Positions 27,974 to 37,744 of a DNA stretch of 64,000 nt are shown piece after piece. Numbering within the stretch: the first letter of the stretch is position 1; the number at the start of each line of letters is the position of its first letter. The notes beneath the pieces were generated by a model. It saw only the letters and a list, made by a program, of their open reading frames with translations, had not been told where the DNA came from and ran no database searches. The stretch spans positions 26,757 through 90,756 of the forward strand of contig NZ_JAUG01000008.1 in assembly GCF_000708285.2 (NCBI RefSeq), written 5' to 3'. The DNA comes from Pedobacter borealis DSM 19626 (GTDB lineage Bacteria; Bacteroidota; Bacteroidia; Sphingobacteriales; Sphingobacteriaceae). The translations under genes were made by a program, and so were the position numbers.

Positions 27974-30961
27974 TCAAATTATCTGCTCTTCAAGAGTGTC
28001 TTTCCAGATTACAAATCCTTTCCGCTCATCTGAATAGTCATGTAGGATGCGACTGAAGTTTGCTGGCGCAGAAGTTAAGTAAGCTAGCCTACCTTGATTT
28101 CTTATTACTCTGACATACTCATTTATTCTTTCAAGTTCGATTTTTAAATCACCAACACTTTTATTGATACGCCAAATATATGTTGCTTCTTCACTGTCTA
28201 ATGTTTCCATTATCATATGGAAGTGATCTTTCCCATCCAAGAGAAACAAGAATGCGAATGGACTTAAGACAAATCTCACTTTTAATATATGAGTGGCATG
28301 GAATTCAGCCAAATATCTTAATTGTCTTTGGTGCCTGTAATTTCCTTTATTCAAAACATCATTAAGTAACTCCTCCCCGGATTCATAAGGCAAATTATTG
28401 CCCTCAGAAATTGCTCCCCCATTTTGAGTGGCATCTATCTTATATCCTGAATTTCGCTTAAACAAAGTATTTTCTACATACCGGAATCTGGCCGCCTCAA
28501 TAATTTCCCTGCTTAATTTATTTATATCTTCCGACCTAGCCGATTTAGCTATGATATCGCCACTTCTTAAAACTAAAGAAATTTCGGCTTTAACCGACTT
28601 TGATTTTAAAAATTTTTCAAAGTATGGTTTCAAAACCTCAAATTCCGGCCTTATCGTCAAATTTTCAATATCAAAATTGATTTCCCTTCCATAATCTTTC
28701 ACTGATATATCAAAAGCAACTGCTCCATATAGGAAATCAAGCTTTTCAATGGGAATATTTATTGTTTTTTCTATAATTGATTCTTGCTGTGATTTCAGAG
28801 ATTCTTTCTGCTCATCAAAATCATCAAATAGTGTTAGTGTTTTTTCTAATTTTCTGTAGTAGACATTTCTTTTAAGAAACATTCGATTTAGATATTCAAT
28901 CTTTATATCTCTGTAGTCATAGATTATTGGTTTAATTTCAGACCTCTGAACTCTTCCGATATACTGCACTAATTTGCCTTCAAATGAGAATGGATATACA
29001 AGGAACAGACATTGTGCGTTGTTCAGATCTGAACCCTCTCCAAAAAATTGACCAGTGGTAATAAGGGCTTGATAATTTCCGGAATTTAAAGCTCCCCATT
29101 TCATTTTCCGGTTAGCTTCTGAGTCATCCCCACTAAGTGTGATGACCTCAAAGTTTCTTTTGAGCTGCTGGTGCAAAGTTTCAATATGTTCTTTGCGCTC
29201 TGTTAGAATAATTACTTTTTTACCTCGGCCAATTTGTAATGTAATATCCTCTATAATTAAATTATTTCTTAAACTATCATGTATCAGTATGTTTGATAGT
29301 GTTTCAAAACGATCTGTTTTTGCATTATATGGTACATCAAGTGCTGTGTTCCTTATAATTATTTCCGGTGATTGTTCGTTTTTTATACTACTGCTTTCTA
29401 TTTCCGATATTATTTCCCCAAGATGTACAGAGATTAACTTTCCATTATCATTTTTACGAAATGGCGTAGCCGTGAGGCCATAAAGATAATATGAATTAAG
29501 TTGACCAATCGTGTCACTAAAGGTTTCAGCCGCGATATGATGACATTCATCCACAATTATAGTCCCGAATGAGGATTTTATTTTAACTGCATTTTCGCCT
29601 TTAAGCTCTTTAACCAGGCTCTGGATCATTGCGATCGTTATGTGGGTGCCGATTTTTCTTTTGCCTTGGCCGATTGTGCCTATGTCTTGTTTTTGTATAC
29701 CCAAGAATGTTTCTATTCTTTCCGCCCACTGATCTGCCAATTGTTTTCTGTGTACCAATATAAGCGCAGGTTGTTGTTTTGATGCAATTATTTTTAAGCC
29801 CATTACAGTTTTTCCTGTCGCCGGCGGAGCTACAATAATTCCAATATTTTTCTTTTCCGCTGCTGCAATAACTGGGAATTGATACTCTCGGAGTTTTGGG
29901 TAAAACGAAAAAATTATTTCAGGTCTTAGAGTTCTTAGATCTTTAAGATCATAATCAATCTTCTGCTCTAAACAGAATCTGATAAGTTTTCCTATGAAGC
30001 CCTTAGGAGCTGAAAAACCACTGGCATTTTCTCGGATAAACCTAAAGTATCTGGGTAAACCAAATGTACTCTTACCGCTATTTTTTCTAATGATAAATTC
30101 TGTATTCGGAAAATTTAATGATTCCCTTAGAAACTCAGTCAAGGCTGGTGTCAGGCCTTCTCTACTGATTTTAACATCATTAGAAAGGCTAATTGTCAAT
30201 TTTGTATGGGGCGCATTTTCATTAGCCGCTTCATTGAAAAGCGATGTGTATATATCCTCTAAATATTGTATGTCGATACGCTCTATCTTTTTTAGAAACC
30301 CCCATTGGTCATCATATTTTTGTAGTGTATCGGGATCTATGAAACAATTATTTCCTTGGGTACTAATTGTTTGATTAAGTGGTAGGGCGATGAGATTACC
30401 AATCCCTTTTCCAGAAAGGTAGTCCTGATTTGGGAACATCCTGTCGAAACTCGCGTTTTTATCGAAAATTGACACTACATTACTGCTTTCAAGAAGTTTT
30501 AACAGAATTTTCCGGGCTTTGTAAGCAGGAAAAGGCTTGTTAAAAAAAATCCATACATGCCCGCCATTGCCAGACCTGGATCGCTCAAGGTAACAAGGGA
30601 TTTTATTTTTTTTGCATTCAATTATAAATAAGCGACAATCGTTTATCCAATTTTTTTCATCAAAATCTGCAGCTATAAACCACGACGTGTTGTTTTGTAA
30701 CAGAGGATAAATTCCAACAAATTGTTTTCCATTTAGATGATTAGCGATCTGGATATTGTCTAGCGCTTGATGTGTTTTTTCTGTATAGTTCTGAAAACTT
30801 CCACCTTTCATTTTGTGAATTTTATACAGATATGGGTCATACGAATAAGCTGGTGAGTATCCGCTTTTCTTTTCTTTTTCCCATCGCAATGCGAAAACAT
30901 CTTCTCTTCCCTTAAATAGGGATTTATACAAATTAATTTGTTCTTGAGTCAAATTTTCCAT
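27974..30961 (-). CDS. Primase-helicase of the TOTE conflict-system type (AEP primase-like domain plus SF2 helicase)
   Basis: 995 residues. The N-terminal third resembles the archaeo-eukaryotic primase domain of TOTE conflict systems: GIYPLLQNNTSWFIAADFD (about 83-101, with Asp99 and Asp101 as acidic metal ligands) and ERSRSGNGGHVWIFF (126-140, with His135). The middle is a superfamily 2 helicase: Walker A APPATGKT (378-385), DECHH (471-475), TATPF (497-501), then a second RecA lobe with GEGSDL and QYIGRVQRS. The last 250 residues are unassigned and may hold an effector. Such proteins are thought to act in anti-phage or anti-plasmid conflict. A TATATTCG box at 31001-31008 may be its promoter. 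Its first 15 codons and upstream DNA are duplicated at 41528. Confidence 0.8.
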   Translation of the reverse strand: MENLTQEQINLYKSLFKGREDVFALRWEKEKKSGYSPAYSYDPYLYKIHKMKGGSFQNYTEKTHQALDNIQIANHLNGKQFVGIYPLLQNNTSWFIAADFDEKNWINDCRLFIIECKKNKIPCYLERSRSGNGGHVWIFFNKPFPAYKARKILLKLLESSNVVSIFDKNASFDRMFPNQDYLSGKGIGNLIALPLNQTISTQGNNCFIDPDTLQKYDDQWGFLKKIERIDIQYLEDIYTSLFNEAANENAPHTKLTISLSNDVKISREGLTPALTEFLRESLNFPNTEFIIRKNSGKSTFGLPRYFRFIRENASGFSAPKGFIGKLIRFCLEQKIDYDLKDLRTLRPEIIFSFYPKLREYQFPVIAAAEKKNIGIIVAPPATGKTVMGLKIIASKQQPALILVHRKQLADQWAERIETFLGIQKQDIGTIGQGKRKIGTHITIAMIQSLVKELKGENAVKIKSSFGTIIVDECHHIAAETFSDTIGQLNSYYLYGLTATPFRKNDNGKLISVHLGEIISEIESSSIKNEQSPEIIIRNTALDVPYNAKTDRFETLSNILIHDSLRNNLIIEDITLQIGRGKKVIILTERKEHIETLHQQLKRNFEVITLSGDDSEANRKMKWGALNSGNYQALITTGQFFGEGSDLNNAQCLFLVYPFSFEGKLVQYIGRVQRSEIKPIIYDYRDIKIEYLNRMFLKRNVYYRKLEKTLTLFDDFDEQKESLKSQQESIIEKTINIPIEKLDFLYGAVAFDISVKDYGREINFDIENLTIRPEFEVLKPYFEKFLKSKSVKAEISLVLRSGDIIAKSARSEDINKLSREIIEAARFRYVENTLFKRNSGYKIDATQNGGAISEGNNLPYESGEELLNDVLNKGNYRHQRQLRYLAEFHATHILKVRFVLSPFAFLFLLDGKDHFHMIMETLDSEEATYIWRINKSVGDLKIELERINEYVRVIRNQGRLAYLTSAPANFSRILHDYSDERKGFVIWKDTLEEQII

Positions 30962-31124
30962 TTACGTAGGATTCGATTATAATCTTTCTGTACTACTTTT
31001 CGAATATACAGCTATGATCCTAAGATTTGATAATAAATGCTATGCACTAATGTATTTTAAATCTTTTGAAAAATTCGTGTAAACTTGCTAATCTAGATTT
31101 GTGTTTTGAACCAAGTTAGGTAAT
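30917..31124. repeat. 208-bp direct repeat, copy 1
   Basis: Identical to 41528-41735 except at 31114 (A here, G there). This copy holds the first 15 codons of the helicase gene, its upstream region, and, on the minus strand, an end reading YLTWFKTQI-stop that matches the C terminus of the ATPase at 41704. Upstream of that tail the sequence differs, so the ATPase gene is missing here. The two copies bracket the 31125-41527 block. Confidence 0.95.
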
Positions 31125-31158
31125 CCCTCAATTCCATAATCTCAGGATTTGTTAGTGA

Positions 31159-31371
31159 CAGCGAGATTTGCTTGGCGTTAGTTCCAGAACGACGTTAATA
31201 AAGTACTTTAATGAGCTTATTGGTGCAAAAATACTCAGTGTGGCAAAAGAGGAAAGAAGTATTTTATATCAACGACGATCTCATTCAGATATAGAAGAGG
31301 TAAGGAATTATTATCGAATGCTAATTCTATCCGGGGGCAATCATAAAAAGACTAGCCTTGCCAAATTTTGA
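31159..31371 (+). pseudogene. Remnant of a winged-helix protein, possibly Fic-family C terminus
   Basis: An open frame without a good start encodes LLGVSSRTTLIKYFNELIG followed by AKILSVAKEERSILYQ. This looks like the C-terminal winged helix of Fic-family or similar regulators (S-R-T-T, then NELI, then a hydrophobic strand). It begins 35 bp inside the block bracketed by the 208-bp repeats and has no upstream part, so it is a truncated leftover. The family call is weak. The remaining 30962-31158 interval is the repeat. Confidence 0.3.
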
Positions 31372-31381
31372 CAAGGCTAGT
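31346..31381 (-). terminator. Terminator of the minus-strand SusCD operon
   Basis: A 10-bp stem (31351-31360 with 31372-31381) is followed on the minus strand by TCTTTTTA, just past the stop of the last susD. Confidence 0.75.
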
Positions 31382-31404
31382 ATCTTAATGTATTTGCTAT
31401 TTGA

Positions 31405-33102
31405 TTACCAACCAGGGTTCTGCACCAATTTAGGATTTGATTGAAGATCAAAGAATAAAAATGGATAACGGTTCATATTTTCGGTAAAAACCTTTTGCTC
31501 CATATCATAAGGAATATAAGTAAAGGTCGTTCCTGTTTTCTGTATTTTCATTCCCCTCATTTTGCGGTTGAATACATCTTTTGCAATGTTCCACCGTCTT
31601 GCGTCCCAATATCTATGCCCTTCAAAAGAAAGTTCTATTCTTCTTTCATTGCGTATACGCTCACGCATTTCTACTTGAGTTAATCCGGTAGGTAAAACGG
31701 GCATAGTTACCCTGTTTCTTATCAAATTCATTGCCGTATACACCTCATTTGTAGGTCCCTGAGCCTCGTTTACAGCTTCTGCGTAATTTAGTATCATTTC
31801 TGCTAAACGGAAGTGAATCCAATTGCGCTGGGTTGTACCCGGAGTTGCAGCGCCAAGATCAATGGCAGGATCTATATGTTTACGCATATAATATCCAGTT
31901 CTGGTTCCATTTGATTTTTGAGCACCATCTAAGCCACCATCAAAGGTTTCGATAGTTCTTGCTTTTATTGGACTGCCATTATAAAAAATACTTACTGCAA
32001 AACGTGGATCGCGGTTAGCATAAGGGTTTGCAGCACTGTACAATGGTGAAGTGGTGTAAGGCAAACCATCTTTCATTTCGTAAGCATCAACCAGGTATTG
32101 TGATGGACAAACGCCACCATTTCCATTAACTTCACCAACTGGAAAATTGGCCGATTCTAAAGTATTAGAGTTTGTGGCAACCCTGCTCCAGATAATCTCT
32201 TTATTGGTTGAAGTATTAGTTTTAAAAAGCCCTTCGTAACCGGCAATTCCAGGTGCTAAATTAAACATCGCGCTGGTTGTACCATCGTTAAAAGGTTTCG
32301 CAGCCTCAGCAGCTAAAGTCCACTTGCTGAGATCATTGCCCGGATTATTCAACGGACTGGCAGCGTACAATAATGTTCTGGCCTTTAAAGCTGCAGCACT
32401 CCATTTAGTACCCTTGCCGTAATAATTTTCGGTGGCAGAACCAATATAAGTATCAGGAAGTCTCTTAAAAGCCGAATCGCAGTCTAAAACAATTCTCTTA
32501 ACCACCTCATCAAAGGTTTTTCGAGGCAGATTTATATCATCTTGTAAGCTTAACGATTGCAGTGTTATCGGCACGCCTCCATAACGTTTTAGCATGTCAA
32601 AATAATAATAAGCCCGCAAGAAAAATACCTCTCCTATTAACCTGTCGCGTTGAACGGTTGCCGTAATATTATTGATCACTAAATCTCTACCGTGATCCTT
32701 TACCTGAACTTTACCAATGTTTTCAAAAAAGACATTACATTTTCTTATTCCCCGATAAGAGTTACCGTACATATCATCTGGATTAAAGGTGGGCCCCCAG
32801 GTGCCATTGGTATAACGATAACTATCATTTGATAAATTAGCATGAACAGCATCATCAGTTGCTGCTTCGTACATCGTGCCATTATTACCAGTAAACCCTC
32901 CTAATGCGGTATATCCACTTATCACCCCACCATATATATCGGTAACATATTCTGTAGTGTAACTAATATTCTTAAAAACAGTAGTATCCTGAACATCTAA
33001 TTCTAAAGGTCTATCTAAAGGATTTTTCTTGCAGGAAGATACCATGCAGATTCCAATCAGGAATATAACTGGAATAAATAAATATTTTTTGATTGATTTC
33101 AT
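31405..33102 (-). CDS. RagB/SusD-family surface lipoprotein (pair 6)
   Basis: The ATG at 33102 gives 565 residues with a clear lipoprotein signal ending MVSSC followed by KKNPLD. An ATG seven codons earlier overlaps the susC stop and merely lengthens the N-region. SusD landmarks are VFFLRAYYYFDMLKRYGGVP near residue 140 and LAEMILNYAEAVNEAQG. The C-terminal RNERRIELSFEGHRYWDARRW is the hallmark of RagB/SusD. Its start overlaps the end of its SusC by about ten bases or directly abuts it, so the pair is co-translated. It is the last gene of a four-gene operon and ends at a terminator. Confidence 0.93.
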   Translation of the reverse strand: MKSIKKYLFIPVIFLIGICMVSSCKKNPLDRPLELDVQDTTVFKNISYTTEYVTDIYGGVISGYTALGGFTGNNGTMYEAATDDAVHANLSNDSYRYTNGTWGPTFNPDDMYGNSYRGIRKCNVFFENIGKVQVKDHGRDLVINNITATVQRDRLIGEVFFLRAYYYFDMLKRYGGVPITLQSLSLQDDINLPRKTFDEVVKRIVLDCDSAFKRLPDTYIGSATENYYGKGTKWSAAALKARTLLYAASPLNNPGNDLSKWTLAAEAAKPFNDGTTSAMFNLAPGIAGYEGLFKTNTSTNKEIIWSRVATNSNTLESANFPVGEVNGNGGVCPSQYLVDAYEMKDGLPYTTSPLYSAANPYANRDPRFAVSIFYNGSPIKARTIETFDGGLDGAQKSNGTRTGYYMRKHIDPAIDLGAATPGTTQRNWIHFRLAEMILNYAEAVNEAQGPTNEVYTAMNLIRNRVTMPVLPTGLTQVEMRERIRNERRIELSFEGHRYWDARRWNIAKDVFNRKMRGMKIQKTGTTFTYIPYDMEQKVFTENMNRYPFLFFDLQSNPKLVQNPGW

Positions 33103-33112
33103 CTTGTTAAAA

Positions 33113-35992
33113 TTATAATTCAATATTTAAACCTACCTGAAATGATTTCGTTCTTGGCGCTGAATTAATCCCGGCACCCAAAAATTCTGGATCTATAAAA
33201 TCTGGCAGATCTGACCATGTATATAAATTGTTAGCACTAATAAAGAAACGTGCGTTAGAAATTTTAACATGTTTTAAAACATTCTGCTGGAAGTTATAAC
33301 CGATTTCAATATTCTTTAATTTAAGGTATTTCCCATTTCTGATCCAGAAATCATTATTTCTATAGTTGTTATCGCTGGTCCGGCCATCTATTGAAAGTCG
33401 CGGAAAATCTGCTGTTGCCGCTGTTGCAGGCGTCCATCTATTTGATGCAAAATCAGACGGTTTACTTCCATTAGCAAAACCAGAAGTTGCTGCATTCATA
33501 ATATTGACCGACCTATCGCCAGCTCCCTGAAACCAAACCATTAAATCGACATTTTTAAATCTTAGTCCAGCCTGTGCGCCATAAGAAAGGTTACTGATAA
33601 ACGGAGCTCCCAAGGCTACTTCATCAAACTGATCGATTACTTTATCCCCATTTTGATCTTTGTATTTAAAATCGCCTGGTTTTACAGCACTAAAAGTTTG
33701 TTTAGGGCTGTTATCTATATCAGCCTGGTTTGCAAAAAAACCAATTTGCTGTAAACCGAATACCGTTCCACTCGATAAACCAGTACGTTTAAGGTAATCG
33801 TATGGTGTTGCCTGCTCGTCGTTGTAAACAATTTTATTTTTTGCATAGGTGGCTATTCCCCGTACAGAATAAGCAAAATCGCCAATTATATCCTGATAAG
33901 ACAATTCCATATCGAAGCCTTTATTATTTACGACGCCAATATTTAAGGGTTTAAAAGATGCACCGATTACCCTTGAAACCGAACCAGGAAATGCCAGAAT
34001 GTTATCTCTTTTTTCGTAAAAGAAATCAACACTACCGGTAAGTTTGCTGTTTAAGAAAGCAAAGTCGACACCTAGATTTGCTGTTTTAGCGGTTTCCCAG
34101 GTGATATCCGGATTGGATAACAAACCTTCAGCCCGACCGGTTAAAGTACCAGGATTACGTCCAAAAACATAAGAAGTACCCGTACCGTAACCATCAGCAT
34201 AGAGATATCTAAATAAACTTCCGAATGTAGTGCCCAGAAAGCCAAAATCCGAATTCCCAGTTAAACCGTATGATGCTCTAATCTTAAGCAAATCTATGCT
34301 GCTATTTTTAAGAAAATCTTCCTCATTAATTAACCAGGCAGCAGCAACGGCCGGAAAAAAACCATAACGCTTATTAGGCGCCAAATTTTCGCTACCATTA
34401 TAGCCAATATTAAGTTGGGCCACATATTTCTTTTTGAAGATATAGTGGGCATTTGCAAAAAAACCTTGCGATACATAAGGAAAGTCGTTACCGGCTGGTG
34501 TTTGGATAGATTGAGAAAAACCAATGCTTGAGTTTAGTTCATGATCTTCGCCAAAGTTATTTTGATAATCTAACTTACCCCAGGCGGTATTCATTCTATC
34601 TTGTGTTTGAGATCTTCCAGTAGCAGAATAGAGGCCATCGCTATTAAAACGGGCATAAGTACCATCGGCTTTTTTATTGTAAACTTGAAAATCTGAAGCA
34701 GGAGCACCAAAAGTTGAACCTTCTGAGTTTTGATTAAAATTATAATAAGAAAATGCACCGGTTACACTTAGCCCCTTTGTAATCATATCTAGCTTTTGAG
34801 CTAGTCGGATAGTACCAAACAAATTGCGGTGTACTTCTACTATATTTCCTGTTCTGGTAATTAAACCATAAGGATTTCTCGTATAGTTTAATCCGCTTTC
34901 ATTAAAGCCTCCAATTTTGCCATCTGCATAAAGCATTGGGAACAAATTTGAAGGATAAGTAGAGATATTATTATAAATAGTAGAAGTAGCAGTACCAGGG
35001 AAATTTTTTGTTTCCAACCTACCTGCTAAATCTAAGCCTACCGTTAAAGTAGAATTGATATCTATATCCAGATTGGTACGGAAATTATACCTTTTGAAAT
35101 TGGTATTGGTGTTAAATCCAAGTGATTCTTCACTTAAATCATTATACTTTAAAAAACCTCTTTGGTCCATATACCCAGCTAGTACAAAATACCGCACATC
35201 TTTTGTACCTCCTGAAAATGTCAGATTATACTTTTGCTGAATAGCCTGCTTTGCTACGAGTTCTTCGTTCCAATTTACATCAGGATACAATTCCTGATCT
35301 CTGTTTGGATTATCGTACTGGCCAATTTGTGCAGCGCTGTAACGTTCGGCTCTACCGTCATTAACCAATGCTTCATTGTAAAGTTTCATGTAGGTCTGCG
35401 CACCTAAATAGGTTGGAGCTTTCGAAGGTACTAAAATGCCAAATTGCGAATAAAACTTAATACTGTTTTGATAGGCTACTCCCCTTTTAGTTGTAACCAA
35501 AATATTCTTGTTTGCACCTCTCAAACCATAAATGGCATTTGCAGCCGCATCTTTAAGCACAACTAGCTGATCTATTTCTAATGGATCTAACTGAGCAAAG
35601 CCTACCGGCGCATTATCTACAATGATATTAGGGCTTGAGCTATTATAAGTTGAGAATCCGCGTATGAACAAACTGCTGCCATCATAACCAGGCTCTTCAC
35701 TATTCATATTTGTAGTTAAGCCTGCAACTCGGCCGGCCAACATATTCGAATTGTTTGCATATCTAAAAAGCGACATATCCTCACCTGTGATGAAACTCGC
35801 TGCACCTGCATAATATTTTCTATTTACCTTTAAATTATAGGGTAAATTAATGGTATCTCCTTTTAACTTGATTTTCTTAAGGCTGTCTAATTTAGTGTTG
35901 TTAACATTTTGTGCAAATGCTTCCTGACCTAAAAAGCCTAAAAAAACAGTTAAAGAACCGATGATGTATTTATAATGAATTTTAAATTTCAT
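33113..35992 (-). CDS. Short SusC/RagA-family receptor lacking the usual N-terminal domain (pair 6)
   Basis: 959 residues. A signal peptide ending EAFAQ near residue 28 is followed by only about 30 linker residues before the plug. There is no carboxypeptidase-regulatory-like domain and no clear E/DVVV TonB box. The plug has NIIVDNAPV and LKDAAANAIYGLRGANKN, and the barrel ends VGLNIEL, with Leu rather than Phe last. It follows a susD by 28 bp and is itself followed by another susD. It may depend on a divergent TonB box or work as the second receptor of a two-pair system with the SusC at 37745. Confidence 0.9.
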   Translation of the reverse strand: MKFKIHYKYIIGSLTVFLGFLGQEAFAQNVNNTKLDSLKKIKLKGDTINLPYNLKVNRKYYAGAASFITGEDMSLFRYANNSNMLAGRVAGLTTNMNSEEPGYDGSSLFIRGFSTYNSSSPNIIVDNAPVGFAQLDPLEIDQLVVLKDAAANAIYGLRGANKNILVTTKRGVAYQNSIKFYSQFGILVPSKAPTYLGAQTYMKLYNEALVNDGRAERYSAAQIGQYDNPNRDQELYPDVNWNEELVAKQAIQQKYNLTFSGGTKDVRYFVLAGYMDQRGFLKYNDLSEESLGFNTNTNFKRYNFRTNLDIDINSTLTVGLDLAGRLETKNFPGTATSTIYNNISTYPSNLFPMLYADGKIGGFNESGLNYTRNPYGLITRTGNIVEVHRNLFGTIRLAQKLDMITKGLSVTGAFSYYNFNQNSEGSTFGAPASDFQVYNKKADGTYARFNSDGLYSATGRSQTQDRMNTAWGKLDYQNNFGEDHELNSSIGFSQSIQTPAGNDFPYVSQGFFANAHYIFKKKYVAQLNIGYNGSENLAPNKRYGFFPAVAAAWLINEEDFLKNSSIDLLKIRASYGLTGNSDFGFLGTTFGSLFRYLYADGYGTGTSYVFGRNPGTLTGRAEGLLSNPDITWETAKTANLGVDFAFLNSKLTGSVDFFYEKRDNILAFPGSVSRVIGASFKPLNIGVVNNKGFDMELSYQDIIGDFAYSVRGIATYAKNKIVYNDEQATPYDYLKRTGLSSGTVFGLQQIGFFANQADIDNSPKQTFSAVKPGDFKYKDQNGDKVIDQFDEVALGAPFISNLSYGAQAGLRFKNVDLMVWFQGAGDRSVNIMNAATSGFANGSKPSDFASNRWTPATAATADFPRLSIDGRTSDNNYRNNDFWIRNGKYLKLKNIEIGYNFQQNVLKHVKISNARFFISANNLYTWSDLPDFIDPEFLGAGINSAPRTKSFQVGLNIEL

Positions 35993-36020
35993 GTTTTCTT
36001 CTAATTAAATTTAAATGAAA

Positions 36021-37733
36021 TTAATAGCCTGGATTTTGCTCAACGGCTGTTCCTTTATACACTTCTGCAATAGGAATGGCTGCTAAATACATCCTTTTCT
36101 GAAAAATACGGTTCTCAATTACATAACGTTCGTGTTTGATCACTCCTCCAATTCTGGTAACCTTAAAACCATATACAGGTCCGTTATCAATATTTTCGGC
36201 AATCATCCACCTGCGCACATCATAATAGCGCTGTGCTTCTAATGCAAATTCTACAGCTCGTTCATTTCTGATTTTCTCACGCATTTGTAACTGTGTTAAA
36301 CCTATAGCTAAATCAGGCATGTTTACTCCAGCACGTTTGCGTACAATATTGATATATTGGTAAGCATCGCCAGGTCCATTAAATTCATTTTCAGCTTCAG
36401 CCAGCATTAAATAAATATCAGCTAGCCTCAAATAATGCCATTTCTGCACACCAGTATTGGCATCTTGGCGCTGAAACTTTTTAAAGAAAAGGGATGTTTT
36501 ATAGGTGTCCTGATAATCTTGTCCTTGTGCAACACCACCCTGGTTCGACCAGAATTCCATCTTATATCCTTTAAAAGTATCGTCATTTTTGAGCACTGTA
36601 AACGCCAATCTCGGATCCCGGTTAACCCACCACTGTTGTTCATCATAACCTGAGCCCGCCTCATCCTTGGTTTTTCCATTCAGCATTTCGTATTTATCAA
36701 CCAGGTTTACCAATATCTGATTATGGGCATAACCGGCCAGCCTACCTCCCGGGTTGGAATAGATAGCTCCATTATCCATTGATTGGCGGTACCAGATTAA
36801 TTCATGGTTAGCTGCATCTCTCGATTCGGTAAAAAGTTTATCGTAACCACCGGCATACAGTGTATACCAGTTTCCATTTGCTGTATTTTTAGCCAGGAAA
36901 TCCCTGCAGGCGTCAGCGGCAAGTTTCCACCTATTCTTATCGTAGCTGGTATAACCTATGTCAGGTCTCGACATACTTCCAGGTTGGCCAGCAGGCGCTG
37001 GCGTTTCATTGTTGAATAATTTGCTGGCTGCGTATAAGAGCGTTTTAGCTTTTAGCGCCACGCACGCGGCAGCTGTAGCTCTTCCCCTGTCATTGTCGCT
37101 CGCAGGTGCCCAGGGTAAATCTGTTTCGGCAGCGGTTAATTCTTTTACAATAAAATCTACACAATCTGCAAAAGAAGCTCTTTTCAAAGCATCTTTGTAA
37201 GCCTGCTGAGCAGCTGCATCTTTAAGTTCTTCAAAAGTTACTGCAGATGTCAATAACGGTACTCCACCAATTCTTTTCACCAATTCGAAATAGTAAAATG
37301 CCCTTAAAAACCGTGCTTCTGCAACAAATTTGGCTTTGCTGCTTGGCGTAAATGTCATTAAATTGGCATTGGCAATTAGCACATTAGTACGTCTGATGTT
37401 GGTGTACATCGCCGAATAAACATTGTCTAGATTATTGGTTGCATCAACAGCCCCGAAATTTGCTCCGTTTGTAGCTAAATAAGCTGGTCCGGCTTCTGCC
37501 TCATCTGAGAGTTGTGCAAAGTTCTGTCCATTACCAAAATCATCCAAACCACCTGTAAGCGGAGCATAGCAGTTTGCTAAAAATTTACTGGTATTAATTT
37601 CGTCGCTAAAGGTTTTCTGTAAATCCAACGCTACCGTTATTGGTGGCGGAGCCAGGAAATCGCGTTTCTGGCAAGCGGTTAAGCCAGCTACCAATGCCCC
37701 AACCATCAAGTATATTTTTATGTTTTTTTTCAT
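36021..37733 (-). CDS. RagB/SusD-family surface lipoprotein (pair 5)
   Basis: 570 residues with a lipoprotein signal ending GLTAC (Cys21) followed by QKRDFLAPPP. It contains VAEARFLRAFYYFELVKRIGG near residue 140, HYLRLADIYLMLAEAENEF, and the diagnostic RNERAVEFALEAQRYYDVRRW. Partner of the SusC 11 bp upstream. The next gene of the operon, a second susC, begins 28 bp after the stop. Confidence 0.94.
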   Translation of the reverse strand: MKKNIKIYLMVGALVAGLTACQKRDFLAPPPITVALDLQKTFSDEINTSKFLANCYAPLTGGLDDFGNGQNFAQLSDEAEAGPAYLATNGANFGAVDATNNLDNVYSAMYTNIRRTNVLIANANLMTFTPSSKAKFVAEARFLRAFYYFELVKRIGGVPLLTSAVTFEELKDAAAQQAYKDALKRASFADCVDFIVKELTAAETDLPWAPASDNDRGRATAAACVALKAKTLLYAASKLFNNETPAPAGQPGSMSRPDIGYTSYDKNRWKLAADACRDFLAKNTANGNWYTLYAGGYDKLFTESRDAANHELIWYRQSMDNGAIYSNPGGRLAGYAHNQILVNLVDKYEMLNGKTKDEAGSGYDEQQWWVNRDPRLAFTVLKNDDTFKGYKMEFWSNQGGVAQGQDYQDTYKTSLFFKKFQRQDANTGVQKWHYLRLADIYLMLAEAENEFNGPGDAYQYINIVRKRAGVNMPDLAIGLTQLQMREKIRNERAVEFALEAQRYYDVRRWMIAENIDNGPVYGFKVTRIGGVIKHERYVIENRIFQKRMYLAAIPIAEVYKGTAVEQNPGY

Positions 37734-37744
37734 GATTGCAATCT

